A DNA stretch of 64,000 nt from Microcaldota archaeon (GTDB taxonomy: Archaea; Micrarchaeota; Micrarchaeia; Micrarchaeales; Micrarchaeaceae), in NCBI GenBank assembly GCA_021821445.1, contig JAKACK010000001.1:1-64000 (forward strand), given 5' to 3'. The notes beneath the pieces were generated by a model. It was given only the letters and a program-made list of their open reading frames with translations, was not told where the DNA came from and made no database searches. Positions 61,506-64,000 of this stretch are shown here, one piece after another; within the stretch, counting starts at the first letter, position 1, and each line of letters starts with the position of its first letter. Both the position numbers and the translations under genes were made by a program.

Positions 61506-61580
61506 TGCTCCCACCGAGATTTGAACTCGAGTTTCAGCCTTGAGAGGGCTGTGTCCTTGACCGGGCTAGACGATAGGAGC
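61506..61580 (-). tRNA. tRNA-Glu (CTC)
   Basis: On the minus strand the acceptor GCTCCTA/TGGGAGC pairs with one G-T. The anticodon stem CAGCC/GGCTG encloses CTCTCAA, anticodon CTC. The T-arm TCGAG TTCAAAT CTCGG has a canonical loop; the discriminator is A and no CCA is encoded. No intron. The flanking gaps (61271-61505 and 61581-61845) show no other gene; a small dyad AATGCAAT-A-ATTGCATT lies at 61436-61452. Confidence 0.94.
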
Positions 61581-61845
61581 AAATAAACTTATTATTCACT
61601 TAAATTTTTTTTGTGAATATTATTAATTCCTTTTTCTTGTTTTAGTTATTTTTTATAATTAATGATAATTTTATTTCTCTTTTATTTGGGGTTTATTGAT
61701 ATTTATTTAAAATTATAAATTTATAATTTATATACGTTTTGTTTTTTATTTCAATTTTACTAATGACTCCCTTAACTTTATGATAGGGCCTATCTACAAA
61801 ATAATTAGTTATTTAAAAATGCGCTAGTCTGATTTAATAATTAAT

Positions 61846-62502
61846 TTATTTTTTATCTTTATTTAGGTTCTTTATCCTTTGATTTGATCTTTTCATGTAG
61901 TCATAAAATAGCTTATAAATTAAGAAAAGAACCATAGCTAGAATACCAATTGACGCCATTAACAGTACTAAATTTCCTGTAGGTAAAGCGTACATACCAA
62001 AAAGTATAAGGAGAATATCATAAATTAAACTTCCTGTCATAGAGTAGAATAAAAATCTCTTTTTACTTATTTGAGCAAATCCTGCTGGAAAACTTACTAA
62101 TCCTCTTACTACAGGTATCATTCTTGAAAAGAACATTGCTATATTTCCATTTTTAGAAAACCATATATCAAAATCATCTAATGACTCTTTTTTAATATGA
62201 AAAACTTGAAGATTTTTATAAATAAAATCTTTTCCTAAATAATACCCTATATAATAATCAATAAAAATACCTATTAAATTTCCAAATAAAGCTGCAATTA
62301 ATGCAATATAAAAATCTAATATACCCTTAGATACAAGTAATCCTGTAAATGGGAGTATTACCTCACTAGGTATTGGTAGGGATGCACTTTCAAGTGTCAT
62401 CAATATTATAATTGACAGATACCCATAATGATATATAAAATCTTTAAATACCAATACAGTATTGTTTAAATTTATTATCAAATAATAGATTAACGTTAAC
62501 AT
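61846..62502 (-). CDS. DedA family membrane protein
   Basis: A 218-residue protein of the DedA/SNARE-associated family, implicated in lipid scrambling and membrane homeostasis. ESASLPIPSEVILPFTGLL carries the conserved ExxxPxPxE pattern. GNLIGIFIDYYIGYYLGKDF and FFSRMIPVVRGLVSFPAGFAQISKKRFLFY (Arg-Pro motif) are the other signatures. Helices near both ends anchor it. The family is known in archaea. The start ATG has no clear ribosome site. It is divergent from pelota. Confidence 0.9.
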   Translation of the reverse strand: MLTLIYYLIINLNNTVLVFKDFIYHYGYLSIIILMTLESASLPIPSEVILPFTGLLVSKGILDFYIALIAALFGNLIGIFIDYYIGYYLGKDFIYKNLQVFHIKKESLDDFDIWFSKNGNIAMFFSRMIPVVRGLVSFPAGFAQISKKRFLFYSMTGSLIYDILLILFGMYALPTGNLVLLMASIGILAMVLFLIYKLFYDYMKRSNQRIKNLNKDKK

Positions 62503-62641
62503 TTATGTATACTTTTTATGTGTATAAATAAAAATGTATACTAAAAGATACTTGTAAACTATTATATTATGGGAAATGAATTTGATTAATAAGAATAGAA
62601 GTAACAATAGTTACATTATAAAAATATATGTAGGTATAAAA

Positions 62642-63691
62642 ATGAAGATATTGAAATATTATAGGGATGAATCAAAATTTTCAATTATGGTTGAGACCTT
62701 TGAAGATTTATGGACTCTTGAAAGAATTATTTTTAAAGGAGATTTAGTCAAGACAAAGAGCCTTCGTAGGTATAAACCCAACGAAACAGATGTTGGAGAG
62801 TTAAAAGATGTGATAATTGAGGTTAATGTTGAAAAAACAGAACTGGATAAGAATGCTTCAAGACTTAGAGTTCTTGGAAAAATTGTTTATGGAAAACCGA
62901 TGGACTATATATCATTGAATAGCCATCATACATTAAATATAGCACCTGGAGATAAATTAGAAATAACGAAATCTGAATGGGATCAATATATAATTGATTT
63001 GCTTGAACGCTCAGTAAAAGAATCAAGAAGACCAAAATTGGGTATTGTTTTGGTTGATGATGAAAAAGCTATATCTGCGAAAATACTTGGTTATGGTATT
63101 GAATTTGGAAATGAAATTTATAACAACCTTAGCAAAAATCTTAGTTCTAAGGAGTATGACGAATATCAGACTAAATTCTTCAACAAAATTATAGATTTAA
63201 TCAACAATATGGGAGTGAATAAAGTAGTGCTTGGAGGACCTGGATTTACAAAAGATAATATAAAAGCTTATATAGATAATTCAGTTGATAAAAAAGTAAA
63301 TAATGTTGAGATAATATTGAAAAATGTCAGCAACACAGAAAAATCAGGAGTTTATGAACTTATAAAGAATGATGAAATTAAAAAGTTAATGGAGGATGAA
63401 CTTATAAGATCAGAGTTCTCTTTAATGGAAGAATTTCTTAAAGGGCTTACAAGTGGATCATCAAAATATAAAATAGAAAATGTAAATGAGGCAATCGATA
63501 ATTATGAAGCTGATACTATATTGGTTAATGATGATTTGATAGATGAATTAGATATAAAGAATTTGCTTAATAAAGCAGAACAATATAGAATTAATATAAA
63601 AATATTCAATTCTTTAGATGAAGCGGGACAACAATTAAAAGCATTCGGTGGAATTGCATCTATATTTGTTTTAAACAAAAATAATACTTAA
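62642..63691 (+). CDS. pelA: mRNA surveillance factor pelota
   Basis: aPelota recognises stalled ribosomes with aEF1A and splits them with ABCE1. I start at ATG 62642 (MKILKYYRDESKFSIMVETFEDLW), since the 22 residues before it in the ORF look like leader and AGGT lies upstream. Domain A (Sm-like) is about 1-125, domain B (RPKLGIVLVDDEKAISAKILGYG) about 130-250 with KVVLGGPGFTKDNI, and domain C to the end (NEAIDNYEADTILVNDDLIDE). The catalytic GGQ of eRF1 is absent, as expected. About 349 residues, normal. Confidence 0.96.
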   Translation: MKILKYYRDESKFSIMVETFEDLWTLERIIFKGDLVKTKSLRRYKPNETDVGELKDVIIEVNVEKTELDKNASRLRVLGKIVYGKPMDYISLNSHHTLNIAPGDKLEITKSEWDQYIIDLLERSVKESRRPKLGIVLVDDEKAISAKILGYGIEFGNEIYNNLSKNLSSKEYDEYQTKFFNKIIDLINNMGVNKVVLGGPGFTKDNIKAYIDNSVDKKVNNVEIILKNVSNTEKSGVYELIKNDEIKKLMEDELIRSEFSLMEEFLKGLTSGSSKYKIENVNEAIDNYEADTILVNDDLIDELDIKNLLNKAEQYRINIKIFNSLDEAGQQLKAFGGIASIFVLNKNNT

Positions 63692-63726
63692 TAGTTAATT
63701 TATAACCTTTTATTAGAAGTTTTAAA

Positions 63727-63921
63727 TTAATCTTTTATACTTACAGCATATACGCCATTAGTTTTTATATTTTCTTTTTTTGCAATTTTTGATTTGTCGA
63801 CATTAATTATTATTACATAGCCACTCCAATTTGAAGTTAAATCTTCGGAACCACATATAGGACATCTATTCCCGTGACTTATTATAAATTTACAATTTTT
63901 GCATGCTAATTCTTCTGCCAT
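63727..63921 (-). CDS. spt4: Transcription elongation factor Spt4 (RpoE'')
   Basis: A 64-residue zinc protein that pairs with Spt5 on RNA polymerase to promote processivity. CKNCKFIISHGNRCPICGSEDLTSNWSGYVIIIN has the C4 zinc site and family sequence. The stop is 35 bases after the pelota stop in convergent orientation. AGGTGA precedes the ATG and overlaps the stop region of the upstream gene, as expected for the usual rpoE-spt4 pair. Confidence 0.96.
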   Translation of the reverse strand: MAEELACKNCKFIISHGNRCPICGSEDLTSNWSGYVIIINVDKSKIAKKENIKTNGVYAVSIKD

Positions 63922-63932
63922 ATATTTTCACC

Positions 63933-64000
63933 TCATTTTGAATTTTTCTTTGCATTTTTCGCTGATTGCTGTCCCTTGCCCTCTTTTGGTTTTGAATTTT
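63933..64000 (-). CDS. C-terminal end of a gene, probably rpoE (Rpb7)
   Basis: Only 22 codons are visible on the minus strand, reading SKPKEGKGQQSAKNAKKNSK then TGA. The basic tail carries no fold information. Its position directly before spt4, separated by the AGGTGA ribosome site, matches the common archaeal rpoE1-rpoE2 arrangement, so RNA polymerase subunit E' is likely. The rest lies outside the window. Confidence 0.4.
   Translation of the reverse strand, partial: NSKPKEGKGQQSAKNAKKNSK

Overview
This window looks like a chromosome segment from a very AT-rich archaeon with a reduced genome, most likely a DPANN lineage of the ARMAN/Parvarchaeota kind. The assignment is an inference; no rRNA marker is present. 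Archaeal hallmarks include Nop5 and fibrillarin, the Csl4 exosome subunit, RNA polymerase subunit L, Spt4, the P-stalk proteins uL1/uL10/P1, eL40, aIF1, Trm56, Pth2, archease, pelota, Top6B and Sec61-beta. Start codons are often preceded by GGTG/GGTGA Shine-Dalgarno sequences. tRNA genes lack an encoded CCA, and one has a T-loop intron.

Layout. 0-9.5 kb: a cut OGG1-type glycosylase, GlyRS, Nop5, an MFS carrier, a winged-helix protein behind an 11-bp phased repeat, an FKBP isomerase, GluRS and fibrillarin. 9.6-16.5 kb: a hybrid histidine kinase, a winged-helix/receiver response regulator, a pilin-like and other surface proteins, and a local tandem duplication with a broken gene copy. 16.6-22.9 kb: tRNA-Asn overlapping a coding region, archease, an archaeosortase, a Nudix hydrolase, a strongly structured leader ahead of a winged-helix regulator, a one-domain alkyltransferase, IlvE, Pth2 and tRNA-Lys. 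23-36 kb: a membrane-anchored tandem AAA ATPase, tRNA-Leu, then a dense information-processing block (DUF99, RpoL, Csl4, P-stalk operon, uL29-aIF1, Trm56, eL40), an HMG-CoA synthase with a large insert, and a KH protein coupled to Top6B.

36-52.3 kb is the most unusual region. It is a run of about 15 genes, all on the minus strand and many overlapping by four bases. In transcription order it encodes a VirB2/CedA1-like two-helix pilin with a signal peptide, a multi-pass membrane protein, six divergent paralogous polytopic proteins sharing two motifs, two membrane-anchored proteins resembling VirB4 N-terminal domains, a VirB4/HerA-type ATPase, a stand-alone copy of that ATPase's C-terminal domain, and accessory membrane and coiled-coil proteins. 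I read it as a divergent type IV secretion/DNA-uptake-like or pilus machine. No relaxase or VirD4 coupling protein is visible.

52.4-64 kb: a NodU-type carbamoyltransferase, Sec61-beta, an AbrB/winged-helix protein, ArgRS, tRNA-Arg(CCT) with its T-loop intron, a thioredoxin-fold-like membrane protein, a DUF460 protein, a second MFS carrier, a possibly frameshifted small membrane protein, tRNA-Glu, DedA, pelota, Spt4 and the end of a probable rpoE.
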